A stretch of 64,000 bases of DNA from Winogradskyella sp. (GTDB taxonomy: Bacteria > Bacteroidota > Bacteroidia > Flavobacteriales > Flavobacteriaceae). Both the position numbers and the translations under genes were made by a program. The stretch covers positions 496,001 through 560,000 of the forward strand of contig NZ_RHLG01000002.1 of NCBI RefSeq assembly GCF_003712105.1, read 5' to 3'. The notes under the pieces were generated by a model. The model was not told the DNA's origin, ran no database searches, and saw nothing but the letters and a program-made list of their open reading frames with translations. Below, in pieces: positions 17,309 through 26,310 of this stretch (its first letter is position 1; every line of letters begins with the position of its first letter).

Positions 17309-19714
17309 ATGATTATTAATACTGAACTAGAAAATAAAGGAAATCAATATCCTTCAAAAATAGTTGCTTATAAAAAAGATGTAGACAAATTATATTTTAC
17401 AACAGATAATGATGTAATTCTACAGTTAACTGTGGTAAGAGATAGTCTTCTTAGATTTAGATACACTACAGTTGGCAATTTTGATAGTGATTTTTCTTAT
17501 GCAATAACTAAGTATGCTAGTACTGGTTATAATAGATTAGAAATTGAGGAGAAGAAAGATAAATTCATTATTACAACCTCTAAACTTAGCTGCGAAATCT
17601 CTAAAGAATCCTTAAGAGTAAGTATATATGATACAAAGGATAACACTTTGATTAATGAAGATGAATTAGGGTTTCACTGGGAAGAAAATTATCAGTATGG
17701 TGGTAACATTGTAAAGATGAGCAAGGTATCTAATGATGGCGAAAGCTATTATGGACTAGGAGATAAGCCTAATCATCTAAATTTAAAAGGAAAGCGCTAT
17801 AACAATTGGGTAACAGATTCTTATGCTTATGGTAAGGATACAGATCCAATATACAAGGCAATTCCTTTTTATACGGGTTTACATCATGGAAAAGCTTACG
17901 GAATATTCTTTGACAATTCTTTCAAGGCATCTTTTGATTTTGCTCACGAAAGACGCAATGTAACAAGCTTTTGGGCTCAAGGTGGAGAAATGAATTATTA
18001 TTTCTTTTACGGACCTAAAATGAGTGACGTTGTTGAGAGTTATACAGATTTAACAGGTAAGCCTCACCAATTACCACCTATGTGGTCCTTAGGGTTTCAT
18101 CAATGTAAATGGAGTTATTATCCAGAGAAAAAAGTAAAAGAGGTTGCTTCAACATTTAGAAAGCTAAAAATCCCTTGTGATGCCATATATCTAGATATCG
18201 ATTATATGGATGGGTTTAGATGTTTTACATGGAATAAAGACTATTTTCCTAATCCAAAGAAAATGGTTCAAGATTTAGAGAAGAAAGGCTTTAAAACAGT
18301 AGCTATAATTGATCCTGGTATTAAAATTGACAAAGACTATTTTGTGTTTAATGAAGCTTTAGAAAAAGACTATTTCTGTAAACGGGCCGATGGTGCACAT
18401 ATGAAAGGAAAAGTTTGGCCAGGAGAATGCTATTTCCCTGATTTTACAAAACCTGAAGTTCGTGATTGGTGGTCAGGACTTTTTAAAGAGCTTATTGAAG
18501 ATATTGGAATTAAAGGTGTTTGGAATGATATGAACGAGCCTGCCGTAATGGAGGTGCCAAACAAAACATTCCCTGATGATGTTCGCCATAATTATGATGG
18601 AAACCCTTGTAGCCATAGAAAAGCTCATAATGTGTACGGCATGCAAATGGCAAGAGCCACTTACCATGGACTTAAAAAGTTTAGATATCCAAAACGTCCG
18701 TTTGTAATTACTAGAGCTGCTTATTCTGGTACGCAACGATATACATCAACATGGACGGGCGATAATGTTGCCACATGGGAACATCTATGGATTGCCAACA
18801 TTCAAGCGCAAAGAATGTCAATGTCTGGCTTTGGTTTTGTAGGTAGTGATATTGGTGGTTTTGCAGAGCAACCACAAGGTGAGCTATTCACACGTTGGGT
18901 ACAATTAGGCGTTTTTCATCCGTTCTTTAGAGTACATTCTTCAGGAGATCATGGAGACCAAGAACCTTGGGCTTTTGACGAAGGTGTAACTGATGTAGTA
19001 AGAAAATTTATAGAGATTAGATATCAACTATTACCTTATTTGTATACTGCTTTCTGGAATTATATTGACCACGGTACACCATTACTTAAATCTCTTGTTT
19101 TATTTGATCAAGAAGATGCGCAAACACATTATAGAACAGACGAATTTGTTTTTGGAGAGCACATACTCGCTTGTCCGGTTTTAGAGCCAAATGCTAGAGG
19201 GAGACGGATGTATATACCACATGGCAATTGGTATAATATGTGGACCGATGAGATCGTAAAAGGAGGAAAAGAAATGTGGGTTGATGCAGATATAGATAGT
19301 ATGCCAATCTTTATAAAAGAAGGTGCAATTATCCCAAAATTCCCTGTGCAGCAATATGTTGGTGAAAAGAAAATTAAGCAGATTACTTTAGATGCTTATT
19401 ATAAAGACGGTAAAGAAGAAAGTGAACTATTTAGTGATGCAAATGATGGTTACGATTACACAAAAGGTCGCTATAGTCTTAGAAATTTCAACTTTACAGG
19501 TAGAAAGAAAGATGTTTTCATCAGTCAGTATAAAGAAGGAAAATATATCACAGAATACAATACCTTTAAGATAAACATCCATGGTTTACCTTTTGAGGTC
19601 AAAGAAGTTCAGCTTGATAACGAAACCATTCCTTTAAAAAAGTTAAAGGTTGGCGATATACATTCTATCGTGGTTGATAAAAACTTTTCTGAGTTGCACT
19701 TAATAGGAAAGTAG
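17309..19714 (+). CDS. Glycoside hydrolase family 31 alpha-glucosidase
   Basis: An 801-residue GH31 enzyme without an obvious signal peptide, so cytoplasmic. The N-terminal beta-sandwich (to about 240) precedes the barrel with the nucleophile Asp in GVWNDMNEPAVME (about 406) and the acid/base Asp in STWTGDNVATWEHL (about 482), followed by C-terminal beta domains. The family includes alpha-glucosidases and alpha-transglucosylases. It sits 142 bases behind glgB on the same strand; release or transfer of glucose from the glucan, or supply of maltose to the maltokinase, is inferred from context only. Confidence 0.92.
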   Translation: MIINTELENKGNQYPSKIVAYKKDVDKLYFTTDNDVILQLTVVRDSLLRFRYTTVGNFDSDFSYAITKYASTGYNRLEIEEKKDKFIITTSKLSCEISKESLRVSIYDTKDNTLINEDELGFHWEENYQYGGNIVKMSKVSNDGESYYGLGDKPNHLNLKGKRYNNWVTDSYAYGKDTDPIYKAIPFYTGLHHGKAYGIFFDNSFKASFDFAHERRNVTSFWAQGGEMNYYFFYGPKMSDVVESYTDLTGKPHQLPPMWSLGFHQCKWSYYPEKKVKEVASTFRKLKIPCDAIYLDIDYMDGFRCFTWNKDYFPNPKKMVQDLEKKGFKTVAIIDPGIKIDKDYFVFNEALEKDYFCKRADGAHMKGKVWPGECYFPDFTKPEVRDWWSGLFKELIEDIGIKGVWNDMNEPAVMEVPNKTFPDDVRHNYDGNPCSHRKAHNVYGMQMARATYHGLKKFRYPKRPFVITRAAYSGTQRYTSTWTGDNVATWEHLWIANIQAQRMSMSGFGFVGSDIGGFAEQPQGELFTRWVQLGVFHPFFRVHSSGDHGDQEPWAFDEGVTDVVRKFIEIRYQLLPYLYTAFWNYIDHGTPLLKSLVLFDQEDAQTHYRTDEFVFGEHILACPVLEPNARGRRMYIPHGNWYNMWTDEIVKGGKEMWVDADIDSMPIFIKEGAIIPKFPVQQYVGEKKIKQITLDAYYKDGKEESELFSDANDGYDYTKGRYSLRNFNFTGRKKDVFISQYKEGKYITEYNTFKINIHGLPFEVKEVQLDNETIPLKKLKVGDIHSIVVDKNFSELHLIGK

Positions 19715-19792
19715 ATTGTGACTTTTCTTTTTTTGCTGCGTCTAAATAGTGTATATATTTCGTATCTTGGTAAAACACTAAATTCAATTATT

Positions 19793-20620
19793 ATGAACGC
19801 CAAAAAATCAATTGCTTTAGTAGGTTTAATTGTTGCATTTATATCATGTGCAACAAATCCTTTCACAGGAAAGAAAACAATGGCATTTGTTTCTAATGCT
19901 CAGTTGTTTCCGCAATCATTTGCTCAATATAATCAAGTATTAGGAGAAAATAAAGTTGTCACCGGCACTAAGGATGCCGAAATGATAACTCGTGTTGGTC
20001 AACGTATAGCAGTAGCTGCCGAGCGTTGGTTAAATGCTAATGGACATGCGGGATATTTAAAAGATTATAAATGGGAATACTCTTTGATTAACTCAGAGCA
20101 GGTTAATGCATGGTGTATGCCAGGAGGAAAAATAGCATTTTACACAGGTATTTTGCCAATTGCACAAAATGAAACTGGAATAGCCGCAATTATGGGTCAT
20201 GAAGTGGCACATGCACTCGCTAATCATGGACAGCAACGCATGAGTGCTGCATACTTGCAACAAGGTCTTGCTTTAGCAGGAAATATAGCATTGTCAAAAG
20301 ATCAGCAAGCACTAGGTATTTTTAATCAATCTTTCGGAATAGTAAGTAATGTTGGTGGGATGTTACCCTTTAGTCGTTCTCACGAAACTCAGGCAGATGA
20401 GATTGGATTACGGTTAATGGCGATGGCAGGTTATAATCCAGATGAAGCTTCAGAATTATGGAAGCGCATGAAAGCCAATAGTGGCGGACAAGCACCACCA
20501 GAATTTTTAAGTACGCACCCAAGTAATGACACACGTATTGCTAACCTACAAAAATGGTCTCCTGAAGCTAAAGCAGAAGCTGCAAAGTTTGGTGTCACAG
20601 AATTTAGACCCATTAATTAA
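19793..20620 (+). CDS. M48 family metalloprotease, lipoprotein
   Basis: The HExxH zinc site is in MGHEVAHALANHGQQRM (about 136) and the third ligand Glu in ETQADEIGLRLM (about 202). The protein starts with a lipoprotein signal (MNAKKSIALVGLIVAFISC), followed by NPFTGKKTMAFVS, typical of the LoiP/BepA-like periplasmic branch of M48, which acts in outer-membrane quality control. ATG 19793 was chosen because it begins the signal peptide; a longer frame from 19718 is unlikely. A terminator follows. Confidence 0.93.
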   Translation: MNAKKSIALVGLIVAFISCATNPFTGKKTMAFVSNAQLFPQSFAQYNQVLGENKVVTGTKDAEMITRVGQRIAVAAERWLNANGHAGYLKDYKWEYSLINSEQVNAWCMPGGKIAFYTGILPIAQNETGIAAIMGHEVAHALANHGQQRMSAAYLQQGLALAGNIALSKDQQALGIFNQSFGIVSNVGGMLPFSRSHETQADEIGLRLMAMAGYNPDEASELWKRMKANSGGQAPPEFLSTHPSNDTRIANLQKWSPEAKAEAAKFGVTEFRPIN

Positions 20621-20651
20621 TCCTTAGGTAAAAAGATATTGTTATTTTAGA

Positions 20652-20677
20652 AGCCGTTCTTAAAAAGAACGGCTTTT
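20652..20677 (+). terminator. Terminator after the M48 protease gene
   Basis: AGCCGTTCTT (20652-20661) pairs with AAGAACGGCT (20665-20674), followed by T residues. Confidence 0.88.
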
Positions 20678-20757
20678 ATATGTATAATATTTATGAAATG
20701 AGCATAAATAAATTTAATTCTTTGCTTCATTTTAATGAAATAAAACTTTGTACGTAA

Positions 20758-22140
20758 ATGAAAACATTTGAAAAAGGCAGTAAGAAGCTCATTAATGCAT
20801 GGGCATTTTACGACTGGGCAAATTCAGTGTATACACTAACAATTGCCTCTTCAATATTTCCGATATTTTATTCTACACTATTTAAAACTAAAGATGAATT
20901 AGTCAGTGCTTTTGGTTTTGAGATGAAACAGACCGTTTTAATTTCGATTATAACAGCATTTACATTTTTGGTGGTGGCGATATCTTCACCGATTTTGTCC
21001 GGTATCGCAGATTATATAGGAAACAAGAAAAATTTCATGAAGTTTTTCTGTTACATGGGTGGATTAGGCTGCATGGGCCTGTACTTTTTTAGTCGAGATT
21101 ACATCCATGCTAGTTTGTCGTTTTATTTTATGGGGCTTCTTGGATATTGGGGAAGCTTGGTGTTTTATAACTCTTACTTGCCAGATATAGCATTTGAAGA
21201 ACAGCAAGATGCCGCCAGTGCAAAAGGATTTTCATTAGGATACATAGGAAGTGTATTACTACTCATATTGAATTTGGCAATGGTAATGATGCCAGAATTA
21301 TTTGGTTTTGATATTAGTATTTCTGAAGAGGTGCGCAACTCAGGCAATGAAGCTGCAATTGCCGAAGCATTAGAAAGTGCAAAAAATGCTGCGTCAATTA
21401 GTGCAATGAAAATTTCATTTATTACAGTTGGATTATGGTGGATTGGATTTAGTCAGTACACATTTTATGTGCTACCTAAAGGTGTATCATCTGGACATAA
21501 AGTCACTAAAGAAGTGCTGTTTAATGGATTTAATGAACTTAAAAATGTATGGAAAGAACTAAAAGGTAATTTTAGATTAAAACGTTACTTAAATGCCTTT
21601 TTTGTATTTAGCATGGCTGTGCAAACCATAATGTTAATGGCGGTTTATTTTGGTGAAAAAGAAATCGAATGGGCATCAGATAGTGAAAAAACTGTTGGCT
21701 TAATTGTAAGTATATTAGTAATACAACTCGTAGCAATTGTAGGTGCGGTTTTAACATCAAGAGCATCATCAAAATTTGGGAACATTAAAACATTGATTGT
21801 AGTTAACGCCATTTGGATGCTAGTTTGTATTTATGCATATTTCATGAAAACACCCGTTCAATTTTATATAGCGGCAGGAGTTGTAGGTCTTGTAATGGGT
21901 GGCGTGCAATCACTTGGTCGATCAACATATTCTAAATTTTTACCTGATACAGAAGACACAACATCGTATTTTAGTTTTTATGATGTTGCCGAAAAGATAG
22001 GTATTGTCATTGGAATGCTCATTTTTGCAATTGTTGATCAAGTAACATCTATGCGTTATGCTACACTATTTATGTTCTTGTTCTTTTTAATAGGAATAAT
22101 TTTACTTTTTAGAGTGCCTGAAAACAATTCCACTGAATAA
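20758..22140 (+). CDS. MFS transporter, UMF1 (Atg22-like) family
   Basis: A 460-residue inner-membrane protein with about 11-12 hydrophobic helices. The opening INAWAFYDWANSVYTLTIAS is the hallmark of the UMF1/Atg22-like branch of the major facilitator superfamily, as are ILSGIADYIGNKKNFMKFF and VQSLGRSTYSKFLPD. Yeast Atg22 exports amino acids from the vacuole; bacterial substrates are unknown. The gene is flanked by the M48 terminator and a lipoprotein promoter, so it is probably transcribed alone. Confidence 0.9.
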   Translation: MKTFEKGSKKLINAWAFYDWANSVYTLTIASSIFPIFYSTLFKTKDELVSAFGFEMKQTVLISIITAFTFLVVAISSPILSGIADYIGNKKNFMKFFCYMGGLGCMGLYFFSRDYIHASLSFYFMGLLGYWGSLVFYNSYLPDIAFEEQQDAASAKGFSLGYIGSVLLLILNLAMVMMPELFGFDISISEEVRNSGNEAAIAEALESAKNAASISAMKISFITVGLWWIGFSQYTFYVLPKGVSSGHKVTKEVLFNGFNELKNVWKELKGNFRLKRYLNAFFVFSMAVQTIMLMAVYFGEKEIEWASDSEKTVGLIVSILVIQLVAIVGAVLTSRASSKFGNIKTLIVVNAIWMLVCIYAYFMKTPVQFYIAAGVVGLVMGGVQSLGRSTYSKFLPDTEDTTSYFSFYDVAEKIGIVIGMLIFAIVDQVTSMRYATLFMFLFFLIGIILLFRVPENNSTE

Positions 22141-22144
22141 TTGT

Positions 22145-22152
22145 TATGTTTG
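22145..22152 (+). promoter_or_regulatory. Promoter -7 element (TATGTTTG) of the first lipoprotein gene
   Basis: TATGTTTG fits TAnnTTTG exactly, 30 bases before the ATG at 22175. The same octamer at the same distance precedes the paralogous gene at 23472, and the bases between are also conserved. No clear TTG -33 element is present. Confidence 0.6.
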
Positions 22153-22174
22153 TGGTAATAAATCCAAATCGGTT

Positions 22175-23125
22175 ATGAAAAGAATTCTTGCTTTATGCTG
22201 TATGTTTGTATTATGTACGGCTTTTCAATGCGATAATGAACCCTTAGAAGGTGAGTTTGTAGTTGAAGACCCTAACAATCCTGATAACCCAATTGATCCG
22301 ACAGCAGGAGATTTTAGAGTTGATTTTGATGGTGCCACTTATGTCGCTGATACGAAAAGTGCTACAATTGTTGGTGGATTAATAAATATTAATGGTCTTC
22401 GAGGTTCACAAGGAGAAATAATTACTATTACACTTCAAGGTGATACTGAAGGAACATATGAACTTGGAGTTCCTCTAAATTCAGGGGTAGAGGTTAATTC
22501 TGCCGCTTATGTCGAGGCCAATAATACTGGACAAGGAGTTTGGGTTGCTCTGGCTGATGATAATACATCACAAGGACAAGTTATTGTTTCAGAAATAGAC
22601 ATGACCAATAATACGATATCTGGAACGTTTAATTTTACTGGAAATAATGCGACAACTACGCCAGTTCAGATTAAAGAATTTACAAATGGTGTGTTTACTG
22701 ATTTGCAGTTTACAACAGAACTTTCCCCTGGTGGTAATGGAGAAAACGCATTTTTTGCTGTAATTGACGGCGATGATTACCAACCAGATATGATATCTGG
22801 AGTTTTAATAGATATAGCTGGAACCTCTCAACTATCTATTGTTGGTACAAAAAACAACTTGGAAAGTATAGGATTAACTTTTCCGGGCGATATTACGCCT
22901 GGTGATTATACGTTCTCTTCTTTTGGTTCCATACCAATTGGGCAATATAATATAGGCACATCTTCTAGTTTTCCAAGCGAAACAGGAAGTCCTTTCTCCA
23001 TTGAGCTTCATGACACTGTTAATAAAAGGATAAAGGGTACATTTGAATTTATTGGTAATGAGTTTCCATCAACTGGCAATTCTGTTACTATTACAGAAGG
23101 TAGTTTTGATGTATATTATGACTGA
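22175..23125 (+). CDS. Putative lipoprotein with two DUF6252-like repeats
   Basis: A 316-residue exported protein. The signal MKRILALCCMFVLCTAFQC resembles a lipoprotein signal, but Gln before the Cys makes the lipobox unusual. The mature part has two related beta-rich halves: one from FRVDFDGATYVADTKSA, one from FFAVIDGDDYQPDMISG, each ending in a strand such as ISGTFNFTG or IKGTFEFIG. This pattern resembles Bacteroidota DUF6252 surface lipoproteins; I am moderately sure. Its leader and signal peptide are nearly identical to those of the next gene, whose mature domain is unrelated. Confidence 0.82.
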   Translation: MKRILALCCMFVLCTAFQCDNEPLEGEFVVEDPNNPDNPIDPTAGDFRVDFDGATYVADTKSATIVGGLININGLRGSQGEIITITLQGDTEGTYELGVPLNSGVEVNSAAYVEANNTGQGVWVALADDNTSQGQVIVSEIDMTNNTISGTFNFTGNNATTTPVQIKEFTNGVFTDLQFTTELSPGGNGENAFFAVIDGDDYQPDMISGVLIDIAGTSQLSIVGTKNNLESIGLTFPGDITPGDYTFSSFGSIPIGQYNIGTSSSFPSETGSPFSIELHDTVNKRIKGTFEFIGNEFPSTGNSVTITEGSFDVYYD

Positions 23126-23190
23126 GTAAAATAGCATTTTAAATTTTAAGGGTTTTTTCGGTATTCATAGTTTAACTAGATCTGTTAACC

Positions 23191-23374
23191 CTAAATACTT
23201 GCATAAATATTTACATAGGCTATTTCAAACCCATTAATAGCAACAAATGCGGCTACATAAGATTTAAGTTTTTGATCTTGTATTAAAGATTCCGATAGTG
23301 AAAGGTATAGTTGTTTTTGAACTACTAATTTCTTTTATACATTCAACAAAGTGGTTCCTTCCAAGTTTAGTCAT
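23191..23374 (-). pseudogene. Possible decayed open frame in the gap between the two lipoprotein genes
   Basis: The 346-base gap holds no intact gene. On the reverse strand an ATG at 23374 opens a 36-codon frame (MTKLGRNHFVECIKEI...) stopping at 23264, and an overlapping second frame reads protein-like (LKSYVAAFVAINGFEIAYV) to a stop at 23191. One frameshift would join them. I cannot name a family, and chance open frames of this size are common in AT-rich DNA. Confidence 0.2.
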
Positions 23375-23442
23375 TTTCTTTTTATTACTATGTAAAGCCT
23401 TTAACACAATAAGACGAAAAAATATAATAATTAATTATTTTT

Positions 23443-23450
23443 TATGTTTG
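23443..23450 (+). promoter_or_regulatory. Promoter -7 element (TATGTTTG) of the second lipoprotein gene
   Basis: TATGTTTG lies 29 bases before the ATG at 23472 and repeats the arrangement at 22145; the region between it and the start codon is also nearly the same as in the paralogue. Confidence 0.6.
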
Positions 23451-23471
23451 TGTGTATAAATCAAATTGGTT

Positions 23472-24401
23472 ATGAAAAGAATTTTTGCTTTATGTTGTTT
23501 GTTTATATTATGTACTGCATTTCAATGTGATGACGAGCCATTAGAAGGCGAATTTCTTACCGATGATGCTGCAGCATGCTTAGAAGCTACAAATGTTACT
23601 TTAGATGCAGCTTTGGCATTTTTTAATACTACTGACGAAAATTATACCGAAATCTGTAATGCCTATAAGGATGCTCTCGAAGCTCGAATCATAGTATGTG
23701 GTGATGAAGACGGAAGCTTACAACAACTTATAGACGAACTTGGTGACTGCGTATTAGATAATCAAGATACTTGTCAAGAAGCTGTCGCTGCCAAGAATGA
23801 GGCTGAGACAGCATTTAATAACTCTACAGATGTTAATTATACTGCATTATGTAATGCGCTAAAAGATGCTATACAGAACGTTATTGATACTTGCGGTGAA
23901 ACACAAGAATTGCAAGATCAGATAATTGGATTAGGGAATTGTATTCTTACAGGTGACCCTACTAACGAACTTATCGGTACATGGCTGTTAACGGCTTGGA
24001 TTGGCGAAGAGCCAATTGACTTAAATAATGATGGCACTGAGAATGTCAATTTCCTAGAAGAAATGGATTGTTATAATGAGGAAACATTAGTATTTAATGA
24101 TGACGGTACTGGTGCATCTGTAAGTACGTCCTTTGCAGAAATAGAAATATTTCTCGAGATAGGCACTACTAATCAGGTTGATTTTAATGTGACTTGCATT
24201 GATGAAGATTCAACTACAGACTTTACTTGGACTCAAACGGATATGACAGTAACTATTACCGATGTTTTTGGAACTAATGATTGGACACTAGACGGTAACA
24301 CGTTATCAATTCTTATTCCCGAAGGCTTTTCAGTAATTAATGTTGATGACGCTACTGTCAATACCATACAAGATTTAACATTTGTCTACACAAAACAATA
24401 A
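23472..24401 (+). CDS. Putative lipoprotein with helical Cys repeats and a lipocalin-like domain
   Basis: The leader MKRIFALCCLFILCTAFQC is almost identical to that of the gene at 22175. The mature part differs. Two tandem helical repeats of about 58 residues (ACLEATNVTLDAALAFFNTT and TCQEAVAAKNEAETAFNNST) each carry three spaced cysteines, probably forming disulfides. A C-terminal beta-domain starting at LIGTWLLTAWIGEEP resembles lipocalin-like domains of Bacteroidota lipoproteins. ATG 23472 is preferred over an in-frame TTG at 23466. A bidirectional terminator follows. Confidence 0.82.
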   Translation: MKRIFALCCLFILCTAFQCDDEPLEGEFLTDDAAACLEATNVTLDAALAFFNTTDENYTEICNAYKDALEARIIVCGDEDGSLQQLIDELGDCVLDNQDTCQEAVAAKNEAETAFNNSTDVNYTALCNALKDAIQNVIDTCGETQELQDQIIGLGNCILTGDPTNELIGTWLLTAWIGEEPIDLNNDGTENVNFLEEMDCYNEETLVFNDDGTGASVSTSFAEIEIFLEIGTTNQVDFNVTCIDEDSTTDFTWTQTDMTVTITDVFGTNDWTLDGNTLSILIPEGFSVINVDDATVNTIQDLTFVYTKQ

Positions 24402-24432
24402 AAAAAACCTTCTCAGACGAGAAGGCTTTTTT
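24401..24432. terminator. Bidirectional terminator between convergent genes
   Basis: CCTTCTC (24408-24414) pairs with GAGAAGG (24419-24425) around loop AGAC, with an A tract on the left and a T tract on the right, serving both the lipoprotein gene and the reverse-strand GIN-domain gene. Confidence 0.9.
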
Positions 24433-24451
24433 AGTGTTTCATATAATTTTT

Positions 24452-25183
24452 CTAGTTCTCTATACTTCCAGAACCAGAAACTTTAGTATCCTCTTTTGTA
24501 GGGTTACCTCTGTATTCAATATCTCCAGAACCTGCAACACGAGCTTTTAATTCTCCAGAGCAATTGACAGATATATCACCAGATCCGGCCACAGATGCAT
24601 TTACGTTTACAGAATCTAATTTAAAACCATGAATATCACCTGACCCAGCAACACTTACTTTTAAGTTTTTGGACTTTCCTTCTAACGTTAAATCACCTGA
24701 CCCAGCAACACTAGCGTTAGTAGATTGGGTATTAATATTAAGGATCAAATCACCAGATCCAGCCACGGCTGCACTAAATTCTGAAGCGTTGATTGTACCT
24801 TTATTCCATACATCTCCAGATCCTGCAAGAGAAACACTGTTGATATCTTTATATGGAATAGTAATTATTAACGGTTTGTTATTACTAGGTTTTAGGTTCT
24901 TTCCTTTTTTAACCTTTACAATTAAGTTACCATTTTTGACTTCGGTGACAATATGTTCTAATAGGTTAGATTCGCCTTTAATGGTTATTTTTCCTTCTTC
25001 ACCTTCTACTAGCTCAAAGTCCATAAAACCACCACACTTAATACCATCATATTCGCCTGTAGTTCTAGTGATGGTTGTTACATCACCGTTTCCTTTAATT
25101 CCTTTTCCACCCCACCATTGGGCATTTGCACTAGTAATTGCAATTAAGAAAATAAAGCTGAATGTTAATTTTAGAGTTTTCAT
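24452..25183 (-). CDS. Exported GIN-domain (DUF2807) adhesin-like protein
   Basis: A 243-residue protein with a signal peptide ending near TSANAQ. The mature part is the head GIN domain (DUF2807): short beta-helix turns repeating the motif SVAGSGDI about seven times, giving a right-handed beta-solenoid. The function of these secreted or surface proteins is not known. It is the last gene of a four-gene reverse-strand operon headed by an ECF sigma factor, 35 bases behind a DUF4097-like gene, which suggests a role in envelope homeostasis. Confidence 0.92.
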   Translation of the reverse strand: MKTLKLTFSFIFLIAITSANAQWWGGKGIKGNGDVTTITRTTGEYDGIKCGGFMDFELVEGEEGKITIKGESNLLEHIVTEVKNGNLIVKVKKGKNLKPSNNKPLIITIPYKDINSVSLAGSGDVWNKGTINASEFSAAVAGSGDLILNINTQSTNASVAGSGDLTLEGKSKNLKVSVAGSGDIHGFKLDSVNVNASVAGSGDISVNCSGELKARVAGSGDIEYRGNPTKEDTKVSGSGSIEN

Positions 25184-25218
25184 AATAAATAATTTTAACT
25201 GAATATTATTTTGATTGA

Positions 25219-26310
25219 TTATTGTTTTTTAAATGTTACGCTACCAAATTCGGAATTTATTTTAACTAAGTTTTTAGAGTTGCTATCTCCATAACTTCCA
25301 GAATAATATTTGTTTGACCCATCAATTCTCTTTTTTGAAAAATTGAAATTATCACTATTTCTTAAGGAAGCATGCTCCAAATCGATTTCAAAACTAAAAT
25401 TGTATGAGGATGCATACCCAATATTTATACCGGCATGTTCACCATCAATTTCTATATTTTGAGCATTTGCGGCTATTTTTTCAATCTTTATAGAGCCAAA
25501 ATCCGATTTTACAGAGGCATTTTTATAAACATTCCCTATTCTTAGTGTAAGATGGTCAGCATTGCCTGTAATGTTATTTACGTTATCTACCTTAAGTGAT
25601 TTAAAATCACAGTTATAAGTGATGTTTTCAGCAGCTTCAATATGCCCTGAAGTATGGTCAGCACTAATACTTAAATCTTTGGTTTTTGCAACAGTGTAAC
25701 TGCTAAAATCGGCATTTATTTTTCCGCTTTTTATATATTCAAAATAGCAGTCTTTTGTATGATCAAAATTTAAGTCATTGCCATCGGCTTTAAGCTCTTT
25801 AGTCGAGATGTTGCCATGGTCGCAATTAATTTTAGCAACACCTTCTAGTGTATCAACAGTTACACTTCCAAAGTCATTGTTAATGTCAATAGAGTTTGTG
25901 ATAGGTATTTTAACTACATAATTGATCTCTAATTTTAAATTCTTTTTCTTACCCCAATTCCACCAATTAGATTTATTTTTTTCAATTCTGGTTATGGCAG
26001 ATACTAAATTATTTGTTGCAGAAAAATTGACATCAATTTTTTCTAATCGTTCTTCTATTTTCTCTTCATCATTACCACTTACTCTAATTAAAATATCAAA
26101 TTCTATAGTGTTATTATCCCATGTGATAATATCTACATTACCAAATTTGTTATTTATCTTTAAAGTAGCATCTTTATCTACTTTATAGGTTTTCTGAATT
26201 ACGCGCTCTCTTGTTGATACATCGTCTTTAAACGTCATATCATTTCCAAAAGTTAAAACTGGTATTAGCAATAAAATGCTCAGTAATTTATATTGTATTT
26301 TTAGTCTCAT
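25219..26310 (-). CDS. Exported DUF4097-like beta-solenoid protein
   Basis: A 363-residue protein with a signal peptide (about 1-22, IQYKLLSILLLIPVLTFG). The mature part reads as repeated short strands with Asn/Asp turns (INNKFGNVDIITWDNNTIEF, NDFGSVTVDTLEG, CDHGNISTKELK, NSEFGSVTFKK), the pattern of the DUF4097/GIN superfamily beta-solenoid. Its ATG overlaps the stop of the anti-sigma candidate by four bases, so translation is coupled. No catalytic motif is seen. Confidence 0.88.
   Translation of the reverse strand: MRLKIQYKLLSILLLIPVLTFGNDMTFKDDVSTRERVIQKTYKVDKDATLKINNKFGNVDIITWDNNTIEFDILIRVSGNDEEKIEERLEKIDVNFSATNNLVSAITRIEKNKSNWWNWGKKKNLKLEINYVVKIPITNSIDINNDFGSVTVDTLEGVAKINCDHGNISTKELKADGNDLNFDHTKDCYFEYIKSGKINADFSSYTVAKTKDLSISADHTSGHIEAAENITYNCDFKSLKVDNVNNITGNADHLTLRIGNVYKNASVKSDFGSIKIEKIAANAQNIEIDGEHAGINIGYASSYNFSFEIDLEHASLRNSDNFNFSKKRIDGSNKYYSGSYGDSNSKNLVKINSEFGSVTFKKQ

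Noticed and set aside
23264..23374. Idea that the remnant frame is the start of a KAP-type P-loop ATPase (LGRNHF..., IPFTIGIF)
   Set aside because: The resemblance is short, the Walker A motif itself is missing and I cannot run a search, so I kept only the possibility of an unnamed remnant.
24669..25202. Forward open frame of 177 codons opposite the GIN-domain gene
   Set aside because: Pro/Ser-rich antisense shadow of the VAGSGD repeats; the reverse strand has a signal peptide and a known domain.
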